64,000 bases of DNA, from assembly GCF_033958435.1 (NCBI RefSeq), contig NC_134138.1, positions 30,596,598-30,660,597 on the forward strand, written 5' to 3'. Positions within the stretch are counted from its first letter, which is position 1. Each line of letters starts with the position of its first letter. Of the stretch, positions 20,667 to 31,078 are shown one piece after another. The stretch is from Carettochelys insculpta (taxonomy: Eukaryota > Chordata > Testudines > Carettochelyidae). Under the pieces are notes generated by a model. The model was not told the DNA's origin. It saw nothing but the letters and a program-made list of their open reading frames with translations, and ran no database searches. Made by a program: the position numbers and the translations under genes.

Positions 20667-23564
20667 GTGGGAAATAATATATGGGCAAGATCAGATGTGA
20701 AACAATCGTGCATAAAAAAATCCAACGCGTCTGTGAAAGGCGGACATATAAATAGTGGTAGTTTTCTAACATGCTTTTACACTAATGCTAGGAGTCTGTC
20801 TAATAAGATGGGTGAACTGGAGTACCTCATATCAAAGGAGGAAGTTGACATAATAGGCATCTCAGAAACATGGTGGAATGAGGACAATCAGTGGGACACT
20901 ATCATACCGGGATATAAATTATATCGGAAAGACAGAACAGGTCGTGCGGGTGGCGGAGTGGTACTATATGTGAAGGATAATATAGAATCAAATGAAGTAA
21001 AAATCCTAAAGGAATCAAAATGTTCCATAGAATCATTATGGATAACAATTCATTCCTCTAATATGAATATGGCATTAGGAATATATTACCGACCACCTAA
21101 CCAGGACAGTGATAGTGATGCTGAAATGATGAGGGAGATTAGAGAGGCTATCAAAATAAAAAACACAGTAATAATAGGAGATTTCAATTATCCCCATATT
21201 GATTGGGTGCATGTCACCTCAGGACGGGATTCAGAGATTAAATTTCTTGATGCCTTAAATGACTGCTTCTTGGAGCAGCTAGTACAGGAACCCACAAGGG
21301 GAGAGTCGATTCTCGATCTAGTCTTGACTGGAACGCAGGATCTGGTCCAAGAGGTAACTGTTACTGGACCGCTTGGAAATAGTGACCACAATATAATAAC
21401 TTTTAATATTCCTGTGTTGGGAAGAACACCGCAGCGGTCAAACACTCTGGCATTTAATTTCAAAAAGGGGAATTACACTAAAATGAGGAAGCTAGTTAAA
21501 CAGAAACTAAAAGGTAGAGTAATCAAACTAAAATCCCTGGAAGCTGCATGGAAACTGTTTAAAGACACCATACTAGAGGCCCAACTTAAATGTATACCCC
21601 AAATAAAAAAACACAGTAAGAGACCTAACAAAGAACCACCATGGCTAAACAGCCATGTTAAAAAGGCAGTGAGAGAGAAAAGGGCAGCTTTTAAAAAGTG
21701 GAAGTCAAATCCTAGTGAGGAAAATAGAAAGGAACATAAACACTCCCAAATTAACTGTCATAATGTAGTAAGAAAAGCCAAAAAAGAGTTTGAGGAACAG
21801 CTAGCCAAAAATTCAAAAAACAATAGTAAAATGTTTTTTAAATACATTAGAAGCAGGAAGCCTGCTAAAAAAGCAGTGGGGCCCTTGGATGATAAAGATA
21901 TAAAAGGAGCGATCAAGGAAGACAGTGCCATTGCGGAGCGATTAAATGATTTCTTTGCTTCAGTCTTCACGGCTGAAGATGTTACAGAGGTTCCTAAATC
22001 TGAGCCAGCCTTTTTAGGCAACAAATCTGAGGAACTCACTCAGATTGAAGTGACATTAGAGGAGGTTTTGGAATTAATTGATAAGCTGAATAGTAACAAG
22101 TCTCCAGGACGAGACGGCATTCACCCAAGGGTTCTGAAAGAACTCAAATGTGAAATTGCGGAGTTATTAACAGTGGTTTGTAACCTATCCTTTAAATCCA
22201 CTTTGGTACCAAATGACTGGAAGACGGCCAATATAACACCAATATTTAAAAAAGGCTCTAGAGGAGATCCTGGCAATTATAGACCGATAAGTTTAACATC
22301 AGTACCAGGCAAATTAGTAGAAACACTAGTAAAGAGTAAAATTGCAAGGCACATAGAAGAGCACGAATTGTTGGGCAAAAGTCAGCATGGTTTCTGCAGA
22401 GGGAAGTCGTGTCTGTCTAATCTATTAGAATTCTTTGAAGGGGTTAATAAACATGCGGACAAGGGGCACCCAGTGGACATAATATACCTAGATTTCCAGA
22501 AAGCCTTTGACACGGTCCCACACCAAAGGCTTTTATGTAAATTAGGTGGTCATGGGATAGGAGGAAAGGTCCTTTCATGGATCGGGAATTGGTTAAAAGA
22601 CAGAAAACAAAGGGTTGGAATAAATGGTAAATTTTCACAATGGAGGGGGGTAACTAGTGGTGTTCCCCAGGGCTCAGTCCTGGGACCGATCCTGTTCAAC
22701 TTGTTCATCAATGATCGAGAAAATGAGGTAAGCAGTGAGGTGGCAAAGTTTGCAGATGACACCAAGTTGTTCAGGACAGTCAAAAGCAAAAGGGATTGTG
22801 AAGAACTACAAAAAGATCTCAGCAAACTGAGTGATTGGGCAGCAAAATGGCAAATGAAATTTAATGTGGGTAAGTGTAAGGTAATGCATGTTGGAAAAAA
22901 TAACCCAAATTACACGTACTACATGATGGGGTCAAATTTAGCTACGACAGATCAGGAAAGGGATCTTGGAGTTATAGTGGATAGTTCTCTGAAGACATCC
23001 ACGCAGTGTGCAGCGGCAGTTAGTAAGGCAAATAGGATGTTAGGAATTATTAAAAAAGGGATCGATAATAAGACAAAAGATATCATACTTCCCCTATATA
23101 AAACTATGGTACGCCCACATCTCGAGTACTGCGTGCAGATGTGGTCTCCTCACCTCAAAAAAGATATATTGGCATTAGAAAAGGTTCAGAAAAGGGCGAC
23201 TAAGATGATTAGGGGCTTGGAAAGGGTCCCATATGGGGAGAGGCTAGAGAGACTGGGACTCTTCAGTTTGGAAAAAAGGCGATTGAGGGGCGATATGATA
23301 GAGGTATGTAAAATCATGAATGGTGTGGAGAAAGTGAATATAGAAAAATTATTTACCTTTTCCCATAATACAAGAACTAGGGGACACCAAATGAAATTGA
23401 TGGGTAGTAGGTTCAAAACTAATAAAAGGAAATTTTTCTTCACACGGCGCACAATCAACCTGTGGAACTCCTTCCCCGAGGAGTCTGTGAAGGCCAGGAC
23501 TCTATTAGGGTTTAAAAAAGAGCTTGATAAATTTTTGCAGGTTAGGTCCATAAATGGCTATTAG
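20667..23564 (+). CDS. CR1 ORF2: AP endonuclease-reverse transcriptase, intact
   Basis: This is an uninterrupted frame of 965 codons, counted from GTG 20667. The frame stays open upstream to 20478, and 1003 codons are read if entered at 20553. An AP-like endonuclease comes first: TNARSLSNK (about 40), SETWW (Glu about 67), [10 protein letters not shown] (about 171-180), SDHN (about 239-242). The reverse transcriptase follows: [10 protein letters not shown] (Asp about 609), [19 protein letters not shown], then KFADDTKLF (catalytic Asp pair about 697-698). The C-terminal region has [15 protein letters not shown]. All catalytic residues I can check are present. The first in-frame ATG is at 20808, inside the endonuclease motif, so the true start is not an obvious ATG. 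The enzyme nicks DNA and copies CR1 RNA at the target. Confidence 0.94.
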   Translation: MGNNIWARSDVKQSCIKKSNASVKGGHINSGSFLTCFYTNARSLSNKMGELEYLISKEEVDIIGISETWWNEDNQWDTIIPGYKLYRKDRTGRAGGGVVLYVKDNIESNEVKILKESKCSIESLWITIHSSNMNMALGIYYRPPNQDSDSDAEMMREIREAIKIKNTVIIGDFNYPHIDWVHVTSGRDSEIKFLDALNDCFLEQLVQEPTRGESILDLVLTGTQDLVQEVTVTGPLGNSDHNIITFNIPVLGRTPQRSNTLAFNFKKGNYTKMRKLVKQKLKGRVIKLKSLEAAWKLFKDTILEAQLKCIPQIKKHSKRPNKEPPWLNSHVKKAVREKRAAFKKWKSNPSEENRKEHKHSQINCHNVVRKAKKEFEEQLAKNSKNNSKMFFKYIRSRKPAKKAVGPLDDKDIKGAIKEDSAIAERLNDFFASVFTAEDVTEVPKSEPAFLGNKSEELTQIEVTLEEVLELIDKLNSNKSPGRDGIHPRVLKELKCEIAELLTVVCNLSFKSTLVPNDWKTANITPIFKKGSRGDPGNYRPISLTSVPGKLVETLVKSKIARHIEEHELLGKSQHGFCRGKSCLSNLLEFFEGVNKHADKGHPVDIIYLDFQKAFDTVPHQRLLCKLGGHGIGGKVLSWIGNWLKDRKQRVGINGKFSQWRGVTSGVPQGSVLGPILFNLFINDRENEVSSEVAKFADDTKLFRTVKSKRDCEELQKDLSKLSDWAAKWQMKFNVGKCKVMHVGKNNPNYTYYMMGSNLATTDQERDLGVIVDSSLKTSTQCAAAVSKANRMLGIIKKGIDNKTKDIILPLYKTMVRPHLEYCVQMWSPHLKKDILALEKVQKRATKMIRGLERVPYGERLERLGLFSLEKRRLRGDMIEVCKIMNGVEKVNIEKLFTFSHNTRTRGHQMKLMGSRFKTNKRKFFFTRRTINLWNSFPEESVKARTLLGFKKELDKFLQVRSINGY

Positions 23565-23751
23565 CCAGGGATAAAGTATGGTGCCCTAGCCTTCATAACA
23601 AGGGCAGGAGATGGATGGCAGGAGATAAATCACTTGATCATTGTCTTCTGTTCTCCTTCTCTGGGGCACCTGGCGTTGGCCACCGTCGGCAGATGGGATG
23701 CTGGGCTTGATGGACCTTTGGTCTGACCCAGTATGGCCATTCTTATGTTCT
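23565..23751 (+). other. CR1 3' untranslated region
   Basis: This is the 3' end that ORF2 protein recognises. Its last bases, GGCCATTCTTATGTTCTTA-like, recur inverted at the edge of the CR1 tail at 34378. Confidence 0.75.
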
Positions 23752-23757
23752 TACCTG
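23752..23757 (+). repeat. CR1 target-site duplication, right copy (TACCTG)
   Basis: Right-hand copy of the 6-bp duplication; see 19258-19263. Confidence 0.8.
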
Positions 23758-25080
23758 CACAAGCAATGCTTTCGGATGATCACAATCGCCTCCATCCTTA
23801 CGGCACTAGACGATGGAGATTGGTTCGCAGCCCTCGACTTACAAGACACGTATTTTCACATAACTATTCATCCGGCTCACCTACGATTCCTCTGGTTTTC
23901 ACGGTAGGCAAAGAACATTTTCAATACAAGGTCCTACCGTTTGGCCTCTCCTCGGCCCCCAGAGTCTTCACCAAGACCTTGGCAGTGGTGTCAGCCTACC
24001 TGCATAGACAGGGGTATTTATATTCCAGTATCTGGATGACTGCCTACTCAAAGGGGCCTCGAAGGAGGAGGTACTACGCATGATATGCGTCACAGCAGGC
24101 ACGTTCTCTTCGCTCGGCCTGGTTATCAATCTGACAAACTCAAAGATAGACCCCACACAGGACATAGAGTTCGTAGGGGCACGCATAAATTCTATTACAG
24201 CGAGGGTGTATCTACCAGAGACTTGCTTTTGGGCCATCGGCCGGTTCTGACGTGCTTACAGCTGCCGGGCCACATGGCAGCAGCGACGTTCGTAGAACAG
24301 AACTCCAGGTTACACATGCGCAGCATGCAGCACTGGCTGGCGAGCGTATACAAACCGGCAGCACACACTGTTCACAGGGTGGTGTCGCCCACAACAGAGG
24401 TGCGCAAATCCCTGCAATGGTGGGTAAACCCCGAGAACCTGCTAACAGGGGTACCCTTCCACCAACCACACACATTGGTTTTTCTTACTACAGATGTCTC
24501 CCTCATAGGGTGGGGAGCACACATGGGCGAAGAGGTGACGCAAGGGCTGTGGTCCTCCACGGAGCAGTCATTGCACACAAATATACTGGAGCTCAGAGCA
24601 GTGTTCAACGCCTGCAGACACTTTCGAGACCATATACGAGGCAAAGTAGTCGGGATCAGTACAGACAATACCTCCACCATGTTTTATATAAACCGGCAAG
24701 GAGGAGCTCGGTCCCGTGCCTTATGTGCAGAAGCAGTCCGGTTGTGGAACTGCTGCATCGCCAACAATATAACCTTGAAAGCCTCGTACTTACCAGGCGC
24801 TCACAATGTGAAGGCAGACCAGCTGAGCAGGCGTTTCGCAGTCACGCACGAGTGGCAGATCCGTCCCGATCTGCTGCGACCGATTTTTCACGCATGGGGT
24901 TTTTCCCCAGATAGACCTGTTTGCTACTCAGCACAACAAGAAGTGCCCACGATTCTTCTCCAGGGCAGGACTGGGATGGGGGTCCCTGAGGGACGCCTTC
25001 GCGATCTCATGGAGGGGCCCCCTGCTTTACGCTTTCCCTCCCACAGTGCTCATCCACAAAGTGTTGCAGAAAGCCAGGAG
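23752..25080 (+). pseudogene. DIRS 1 RT/RNase H gene, 3' part after the CR1
   Basis: RT resumes with DGDWFAALDLQDTYFHI (palm motif A, about 23810) and VLPFGLSSAPRVFTK (motif B, about 23930). The YLDD region near 24030 is frameshifted. From 24085 the frame holds the connection segment and RNase H: FLTTDVSLIGWGAHMGEE (first Asp), ILELRAVFNACRHFR (Glu), ISTDNTSTMFYINRQGG (Asp) and LPGAHNVKADQLSR (Asp). At about 24900 a base indel moves the reading into the frame of the downstream recombinase, so the Dam-like domain that follows in DIRS 2 is out of frame here. Confidence 0.85.
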
Positions 25081-26308
25081 GGAAGGAGCCTGAATGATCC
25101 CCATAGTCCCAACGTGGGATCGACAGCAATGGTTCCCCCTACTCCTGCGCATGTCGGACCGGCCACCGATGCCCCTTCCAGTGGCGCTGGATCTGCTCAT
25201 GCAAGCCCAGGGGTCCATAGTGTATCCGCACCCCCAAGGCCTGTGACTACAAACGTGGTTAATCCATGGCTCAGCTCCCTAGAGAGCACATGTACGGACG
25301 AAGTGCAGCAAGTCCTAGAAAGTAGCAGGAGGACTTCCACCAGGAAGACCTACAAGCAGAAATGGACTCGCTTTACGGCATGGTGTTCTACCAAACAGCT
25401 AGCCCCCCTTTTGGTGCCTATGGCTATGATCTTAGAGTATTTACTGGACCTCAAGAGAGGAGGACTCTCACTATCCTCGTTTAAGGTCCACCTTGCCGCC
25501 ATTTTGGCGTTCAGAGACGAAGAGGAAGGGCACACGGTGTTCGCCCATCCCATGGTTACCAGGTTCCTCAAAGGGCTGGTAAACCTATACCCCCCTCGGA
25601 AACCGCTTCCACCTTCCTGGAACTTGGACCTGGTGCTTAATGCGAAAACGGGACCACCGTTCGAGCCTTTGGCCACGGTTTCCCTCCACCTCCTTATGAT
25701 AAAGACGACCTTCCTTCTCGCAATCACGTCAGCTCGCAGGGTGAGCGAGCTTGCGGCATTTATGGCAACGCCACCCTGCGCTGTTTTTTCCAAGGAGGCG
25801 GTAACCATACGGCTGCATCCAGCCTTTGTTCCTAAAGTTTCTTCTGAGTTTCATACTAACGAACCCATCGTTTACCCTCGTTTTATCCAAAGCCTCATAA
25901 CTCTAACAAAGAGGCGTGCCTACACCTCCTGGACGTGAGGAGGCGCTAGCTTTCTATATAGACAGGACCAAGTCCTTCCGGAGAATGGATAGACTCCTAG
26001 TCTCTATCGCTCCCAAATCAAAAGGAGAATGTCTCTCTTCGCAGAGAATCTCGAAGCACATCGTATCTTGCATAAAAATGTGCTACAAACTCAAAAAGAC
26101 TCCTTTACTGGCCATGCCCAGGGCTCATTCCACTAGGGCGGTGGCAGCATCAACAGCCTTTTTTCAAGGGCGTTGCGCTAAAAGACATTTGCAGAGTGGC
26201 AACCTGGTCATCCTGTGACACCTTCGCCAAACATTACGCCCTTCACAGGGTATTCCCAGAGGATACCCGTCTCTCGGCAGCGGTCCTCTCGGGGACAAGC
26301 TGCACATA
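25081..26308 (+). pseudogene. DIRS 1 tyrosine recombinase, frameshifted
   Basis: The N-terminal SAM-like region reads LESSRRTSTRKTYKQKWTRF (about 25315-25375). The catalytic Arg lies in TSARRVSELAAF (about 25735), followed after frameshifts (about 25920 and 26165) by HSTRAVAAST (HxxR, about 26130) and TFAKHYALHRV with the nucleophile Tyr at about 26235. This order is that of the DIRS recombinase, which inserts the circular DNA intermediate without target duplication. Frameshifts make this copy inactive. DIRS 2 keeps the C-terminal half open but has Tyr in place of His in the HxxR box. Confidence 0.85.
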
Positions 26309-26350
26309 ATCCGATTACCCACCTCCTATCTTGGGTTACTGCTGGGTAGT

Positions 26351-26451
26351 CACCTAATGTGGAGCACCCACGGGGACACTCGAAGAAGAAAGAAAGGTTA
26401 CTCACCGTAGTAACGGTGGTTCTTCGAGATGTGTCCCCGTGGGTGCTCCAC
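26351..26451. repeat. DIRS 1 internal complementary region
   Basis: Positions 26351-26391 are an exact reverse complement of the left terminus (16174-16214), and 26392-26451 an exact reverse complement of the right terminus (26655-26714), back to back. In DIRS elements this region templates the joining of the ends to a circle. The match lets both termini be placed to the base. Confidence 0.93.
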
Positions 26452-26508
26452 TACCCGCCCATCCTCCCCGCTCCGGATCTCTGTTTAGTGTTTCTCAGGA
26501 GCATCCGA

Positions 26509-26714
26509 GGCGGTTGGTCAAGGAACTGGCGGGGACCGGATCGCGCACGTGGCCAGGAGCGCGCAAGGGAGCGGCGCGCACCGGCGCATGCGTGGTCCGG
26601 CAGAAACTGCTTGGAAGATCCGATCTGCGGCGCCGGGCAAGCCCGACACCTAATGTGGAGCACCCACGGGGACACATCTCGAAGAACCACCGTTACTACG
26701 GTGAGTAACCTTTC
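26509..26714 (+). repeat. DIRS 1 right inverted terminal repeat
   Basis: It pairs with the left repeat up to 26673, then carries about 40 bp unique to the right end. That end includes a perfect 16-nt hairpin, CACCGT-TACT-ACGGTG (26688-26703), and ends GTGAGTAACCTTTC. Confidence 0.9.
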
Positions 26715-28270
26715 TTTTTCTATCTTCAGTCTTAGTCTCTCCCTCAGTATCATCATCAGCACCTTGTCTAGATGACTTGTTACGGCAATTGTTCTGTAGT
26801 TCTTGCACTCCAATGCACTTGCTTTCTTGTGTATTATCACTAGCACATATATTGTCTATTCCTTAGGTGCCTTCCCTTCTTTCTTCACTGTATTATATCA
26901 TCAGTGTATTTCCTGAATTCTGCTTTCTCTGTCATAATTATATCATCTCTCCTGTGATGATATTATTTCCAGGGCTCTTGTTGTTGTTTCAGTGCATTTT
27001 CTGCTTCTTCCTTCGAAATATCAGTCTTGCTCTCGATGCTCAGTGGAGATATCAGTTCTTTGATAAGTCTCTCTGACACTCTAGTCCAATTGCGCTTTGT
27101 ATAGGTTGTGCAGCAATGGATGACATATTGAACCAATCTTCTCCTTGTTCATGAGCTCCTCTTTGTTCTTGTCTTTGATCGCCATCTGCTTTGGCTGCCA
27201 CTTCATATTAATGTTCCTAATCATCTTATACACCTCCCTGGTCTGACATTTGCTGTAGTACCTCTTTGCGTTGTCATACTGTTCCTGTAACCATTTCACT
27301 TTATCCTTTCTGGCCACTTTCCTTATCTCATTGTGTTTCACCCTATATTGCTATTCCACCCTCTCAGAAACATCCCTTCTGATCTTCAACACTCTCTTCT
27401 CTTGTATCAACTTCAGTGTCTCCTACGTAATCCATTTCTTGTTGATCTTCTCTTCTTCTGGAACAGTCTGCTCAGTTGCATCTTCTACCACCACGGCTAT
27501 CCCTTCAACTCTTAACTAGGTCTTTCAGTGTGGCCTCATTCCTAATCTTCTCTTCAAGCGCTGCTCTGTATGCATTCCCTATTTCTTCCTCACCTAGCTT
27601 CACTATGTCTTTTTTTCCTTAAACTGTGTCTTATACTTTCTCTTGAGTTTCATCTTGATGTTTGCAATCACTAGATTGTGGTCTGAGTCTGTATTCAGTC
27701 CTTAGAAAGTTCAGCACTGATGTTGCCCAACTTCTTATCAAAATCATATCTATCATGTTCTTGGACTTCACATCATTCTTGCACTCCCTGGTTTGCATCC
27801 TTCCAATGCTGCTCTAGCTCTTTTGCAAAGAAGGAATATGACTACTGTCTCATGCTTCCTTTTTGTTCCATGACCAAATGTCTTCATAACCATGCATCTC
27901 TCCCAATGCTGTCCAATGCATCTCCGCCAGTCCAAGTATATCGCATTGGTAAGTCTCCATCTCCCGCCGAAGCAGCTCTGATTTTCCAGTGGCCCACAGT
28001 GTTCAGACATTCCATGTTCCAATTGATAGTATATGTGCTAGTTGTAATTTTCTTTCAGTAGCTACCCTATCAACCCAGCCCCGATCGCTCAATTGGTGCC
28101 AGGGACCTCATTTACCTAGGCGACATCCAAGCCAGCATCTTTTATCATTTAGCCATACTGGCATCAAATTGCATTTGTATTGTTTCACGGTCAGCCCATC
28201 ATCACCCTCCTCCTTTATCCAGACTTGGGACTGGCATGGAACCTCCAGAGGCTTCATGGCAGAGTTTCTT
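26715..28270 (-). mobile_element. RTE-type LINE, 5' half (split by DIRS 1)
   Basis: Read on the minus strand from about 28070, it encodes GTWNVRTLWATGKSELLRRE with DILGLAEMHWT (AP endonuclease N-terminus). Further on come DSDHNLVIANIK (endonuclease C-terminal SDH box), KVARKDKVKWLQEQYDNAKR, and CKNYRTIAVTSHLDKVLMMI leading to ERLRLKIEK at the DIRS border (RT start). Frames are broken by several stops and shifts. The 5' limit near 28270 is approximate. It continues into 16173-14991. Confidence 0.75.
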
Positions 28271-28412
28271 TCCCTCCTACCCCTGCTATATAAATCCTGG
28301 ATTCCAATTGCCTGCTCTAATCATCTGAAGAAGTGGGGTTTACCCACAAAAGCTCATGACATTATAAATTTATTAGCCTTTAAGGTGCTACAGGACTGCT
28401 TGTTGTTTGTGA
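28270..28412 (+). mobile_element. Penelope-like element, 3' tail of the split copy
   Basis: The stretch CATCTGAAGAAGTGGGGTTT then ACCCACAAAAGCTCATGACA and TTAGCCTTTAAGGTGCTACA is a tail seen many times in sauropsid genomes after the Penelope-derived segment found here at 14780-14950. With the LINE removed, the two pieces are in the expected order and orientation. The link to Penelope is from memory of such repeats and should be treated as probable. Confidence 0.55.
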
Positions 28413-28459
28413 CTCTCTGTTTGGTAAGTGATGGATCAGATCTTCCTTCTACAAATGTA

Positions 28460-29085
28460 GGGCTTCAAGGGACCTCAGTAGGTCATCTAGTCTAGTCCTC
28501 TGATCTGAGTTAGAACTAAAGATTACCTAGCCTGTTTCTGGAAGGTGTGGTTGTCTAATCTGTTCTGAAAAACTCCCAGAATGGAGAGTTTGCAACTTTG
28601 CAAGGTGATTTATTCCAGTACATAACTACCCTGACATTTAGGAAGCTTTTCTTAATGTCTAGCCTAAATATCTCATGCTCCAATTACTTCACATTACTAC
28701 TTGTTCTGTCCTCAGTGCTTCAGAAAAACAACTGTCCTCTTCATAACCAACTTTTACATACTTGAAGACTTATTGTGCTCCCCTCAATCATCTTTTCTCT
28801 AGAACAACTCCAGTCTTTTTTAAATCTTTCCTTGTAAGATTTTTTAAATCTTTCCTTGTAAGTCATTTGCTAAACTCTTTGTTGTTTTTGCTTCTCTTCT
28901 CTGAAATTACTCCAGTTTGTCCCCACCTTTCCAGAAGCGGACACAATGTTGCAGTCAAGGATTTCAGTGCTGAGGAAAATGAAAGAATTACTTCTTGCAT
29001 CTGGCTTATAGCACTCCTGCTAATACATCCCAGAATGATATCTTCTGTTTTTTGCAAGATTATTATATTTTTCACCCATACTTAA
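28460..29085 (-). mobile_element. Old CR1/L3-type LINE tail
   Basis: GGGACCTCAGTAGGTCATCT and the following 600 bp follow the usual order of an inverted CR1 3' end (tail, 3' UTR, end of ORF2), but heavily mutated. A 25-bp tandem duplication (TTTTTAAATCTTTCCTTGTA, at 28815 and 28840) lies inside. No open frame is left. Confidence 0.65.
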
Positions 29086-29336
29086 TTTGATTGGCTTATT
29101 TCTTGAAAGTTTTGCCTGGCATGGGAGCTGAACTGGCTGGAATGTTATAGGCGCATCAGTTAAGCTCTGGATGGCACACAACAATAAGCAAGGGACTTTT
29201 GGCTGAGGTGACCACATACCCTGTTTTTAAAGGGACATTCCTGTATTTAAGCCCTCCTGCAAGTGTCCCTGCGCCTTTAAAAATGGATAAATTGGCCTGA
29301 ATTTTCAGTCTTGTCCTTCCTGTCAGTACTAGTAGA

Positions 29337-29525
29337 AAGTGTTCCCTATAAGCTGTGTGCTTGTGTGGCTACTCAGGGGAGATTCAGATGCCCCTCAGCT
29401 GGTTATTGGAGTGCCCACAGCTAGGTTTTGTTTTTACTGGTGGTGCACATTCTCATATTTCTCAGTGCATGTAAGAAAACCTATTATGCACACGTATGGG
29501 AAAGATTAGAAGAAAGGTTGCTGGT
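29337..29525 (+). mobile_element. hAT-like non-autonomous element, copy 2
   Basis: It starts GTGTTCCCTATAAGCTGTGT and matches the reverse complement of 13310-13505 through GCACATT. Only the left terminus is clear; the right half has diverged. Confidence 0.5.
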
Positions 29526-31078
29526 GGGTCCTACTGCAGGCCGGATCCTTGTCTGCAGCTGCCCGCCCACCAGTGATCGGGGGCGAGAGGAGGGTTCAGT
29601 GGCTGATGATGGGAGTTGAGCGTTGAAGACTGGTGGTCAAGCACAAGAGCCAGCCACTCCCCTGCCTTGTTCATTAGTGCAGTCTCTGCTGCATGCAAGC
29701 TCTCGGCCAGCAAGCTTTTCCCCAACCCCACTTGCTGTTTCCAGACAGCTCTGGCTGCTTGTTCCACTGGCTGGTGTGGGCGGGCACGCAGTGGCTGGTT
29801 ACATGTGACCTCTGCTGCTCAACCTTCAACCCATTATATGCTTGACCTCTCATTACCCTCTCTTTGGTATGCCTCTTTACCCTCTCAGCCCTGATATTGC
29901 TCCATATCTTCCCTCCCTCCCCCACTGGGGTATGTCCCACTCCTGGTGCTATGCAGAGAGCTAACCGCTGGCTGGATTATTCAGCTCACCAAACAGTCTG
30001 ACTAGCAGGTGACTTTCTTCCCCCACTACCTCTGGCTAGGTCGGCACTCAGGAAAAGCTCAGGACTCCTCTGGACCATGCTGCTGGTCAGGAGGAGCCTT
30101 ACGTGTGCCAAAGCCCCACACAGTGTTAGCATGGGGAGCTTCTCTGTCCCTCAGCTTTCTTCCCTCAGAGCTTACCTTAACTATTTGTGCCTTGAACCTG
30201 TAAGCCCCATGAGGGGTGTTCAGCACCACACGTTCTACTTGCCCTAGGTAATGCTCCCAGGGACAGTGGGGCTACTCTGTCCCCTAGGCACCCTTCTCTG
30301 CTGTGCTACCTCTCTGCCTTGGTTCCCTGAACCCCACTGCAGCCAAGTTCCCTGGACCATGGGTCTCAGTGCATCCCTAGGCATCCCCTGCCCATGCTTT
30401 GGGGAATGGGAATGGGGGCAGTATCCAGCATCAGCGTGGAGATGTTCACTACCTTTCTACGCTGTGTGGGAAGAAAGGGATAAGCTGCTTTTAGCTGTGG
30501 GGGAATGGCAAGGGGTGAAGGAAAAGGTGACTTCTGGAAAAACATGGTCTGGGTCATTCCTACCCCTGTTCCCACTCCCCTTCAGCTAGCAGCCACTCTT
30601 ATCCCTTCCCTCCTGCAGAGTGCTGAAAGGCTGCTGCTTTATACATTTTAGTTTGAACCCTGACATAAGTCTGGGGAGGGAGTCTATGACCCTGTATGCC
30701 CCTTGGCTAATGCCTTGAGAAGATGTGGTACCAGGAGAGGTGAGTCCATCCCAGGGACCCAGTCAGGCATGGGGGTGATGAGCACTGGGTTGGATGTCTT
30801 GGTCAGGTTGCTCAGTCACCCCGCATCCCCATGTAAGAGGTATACAGGAATGTGTGTCATCTCTCCCTGTGAAAACTTTAAAGTTAAGAAAGTAAATAAA
30901 AGACTTCAGCTACTCAGAATATTTTAATAGGGGTTCAATCTACTTAATCTTAGTTGGAATATTTGTATTTCATGCTCCTGATTGCTTGCATTTGAGCAAG
31001 TTCAGTGCCAATTTTACCATGTGTCAAATATTCATCACAGGGAAGTATGGTCGCCCTCACTTTGGCTCATACTCTGTC
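29526..31078. other. Intronic stretch, no gene recognised
   Basis: Moderately G+C-rich sequence with several short open frames on both strands. None resembles a known family and their codons show no consistent pattern. It may contain an unclassified repeat. Confidence 0.4.

Larger units (their letters stand above)
19264..23751 (+). mobile_element. Full-length CR1 LINE (4.49 kb) inside DIRS 1
   Basis: It has a 5' UTR of 369 bp, ORF1 with a zinc-finger-like region, coiled coil and SGNH esterase, and an open ORF2 with AP endonuclease and reverse transcriptase. The 3' end reads ATTCTTATGTTCTTA, typical of sauropsid CR1. It has a 6-bp target duplication and a single stop codon in ORF1, so it is young relative to the other elements here. 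Insertion orientation is the same as DIRS 1 and EIF3H. Confidence 0.93.
16174..26714 (+). mobile_element. DIRS retrotransposon 1 (interrupted by a CR1)
   Basis: This is a tyrosine-recombinase retrotransposon with inverted terminal repeats (16174-16349 and 26509-26714) and an internal complementary region (26351-26451). It carries gag-like, RT/RNase H and tyrosine recombinase genes in that order, all on +. Removing the CR1 (19264-23751) and one copy of its 6-bp duplication leaves about 6.05 kb, close to DIRS 2 (6.12 kb). All genes carry stops or shifts. It sits inside a minus-strand LINE. Joining the LINE flanks at the TTT shared by both ends restores the LINE frame as LKIEKHLADEQ, so insertion was precise and made no target duplication, as expected of recombinase-mediated DIRS integration. 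Confidence 0.93.

Noticed and set aside
24085..25938. 617-codon frame as a novel host gene
   Set aside because: It aligns in order with RNase H and recombinase of DIRS 2 and lies between DIRS inverted repeats. It is a frame fusion in a dead element.
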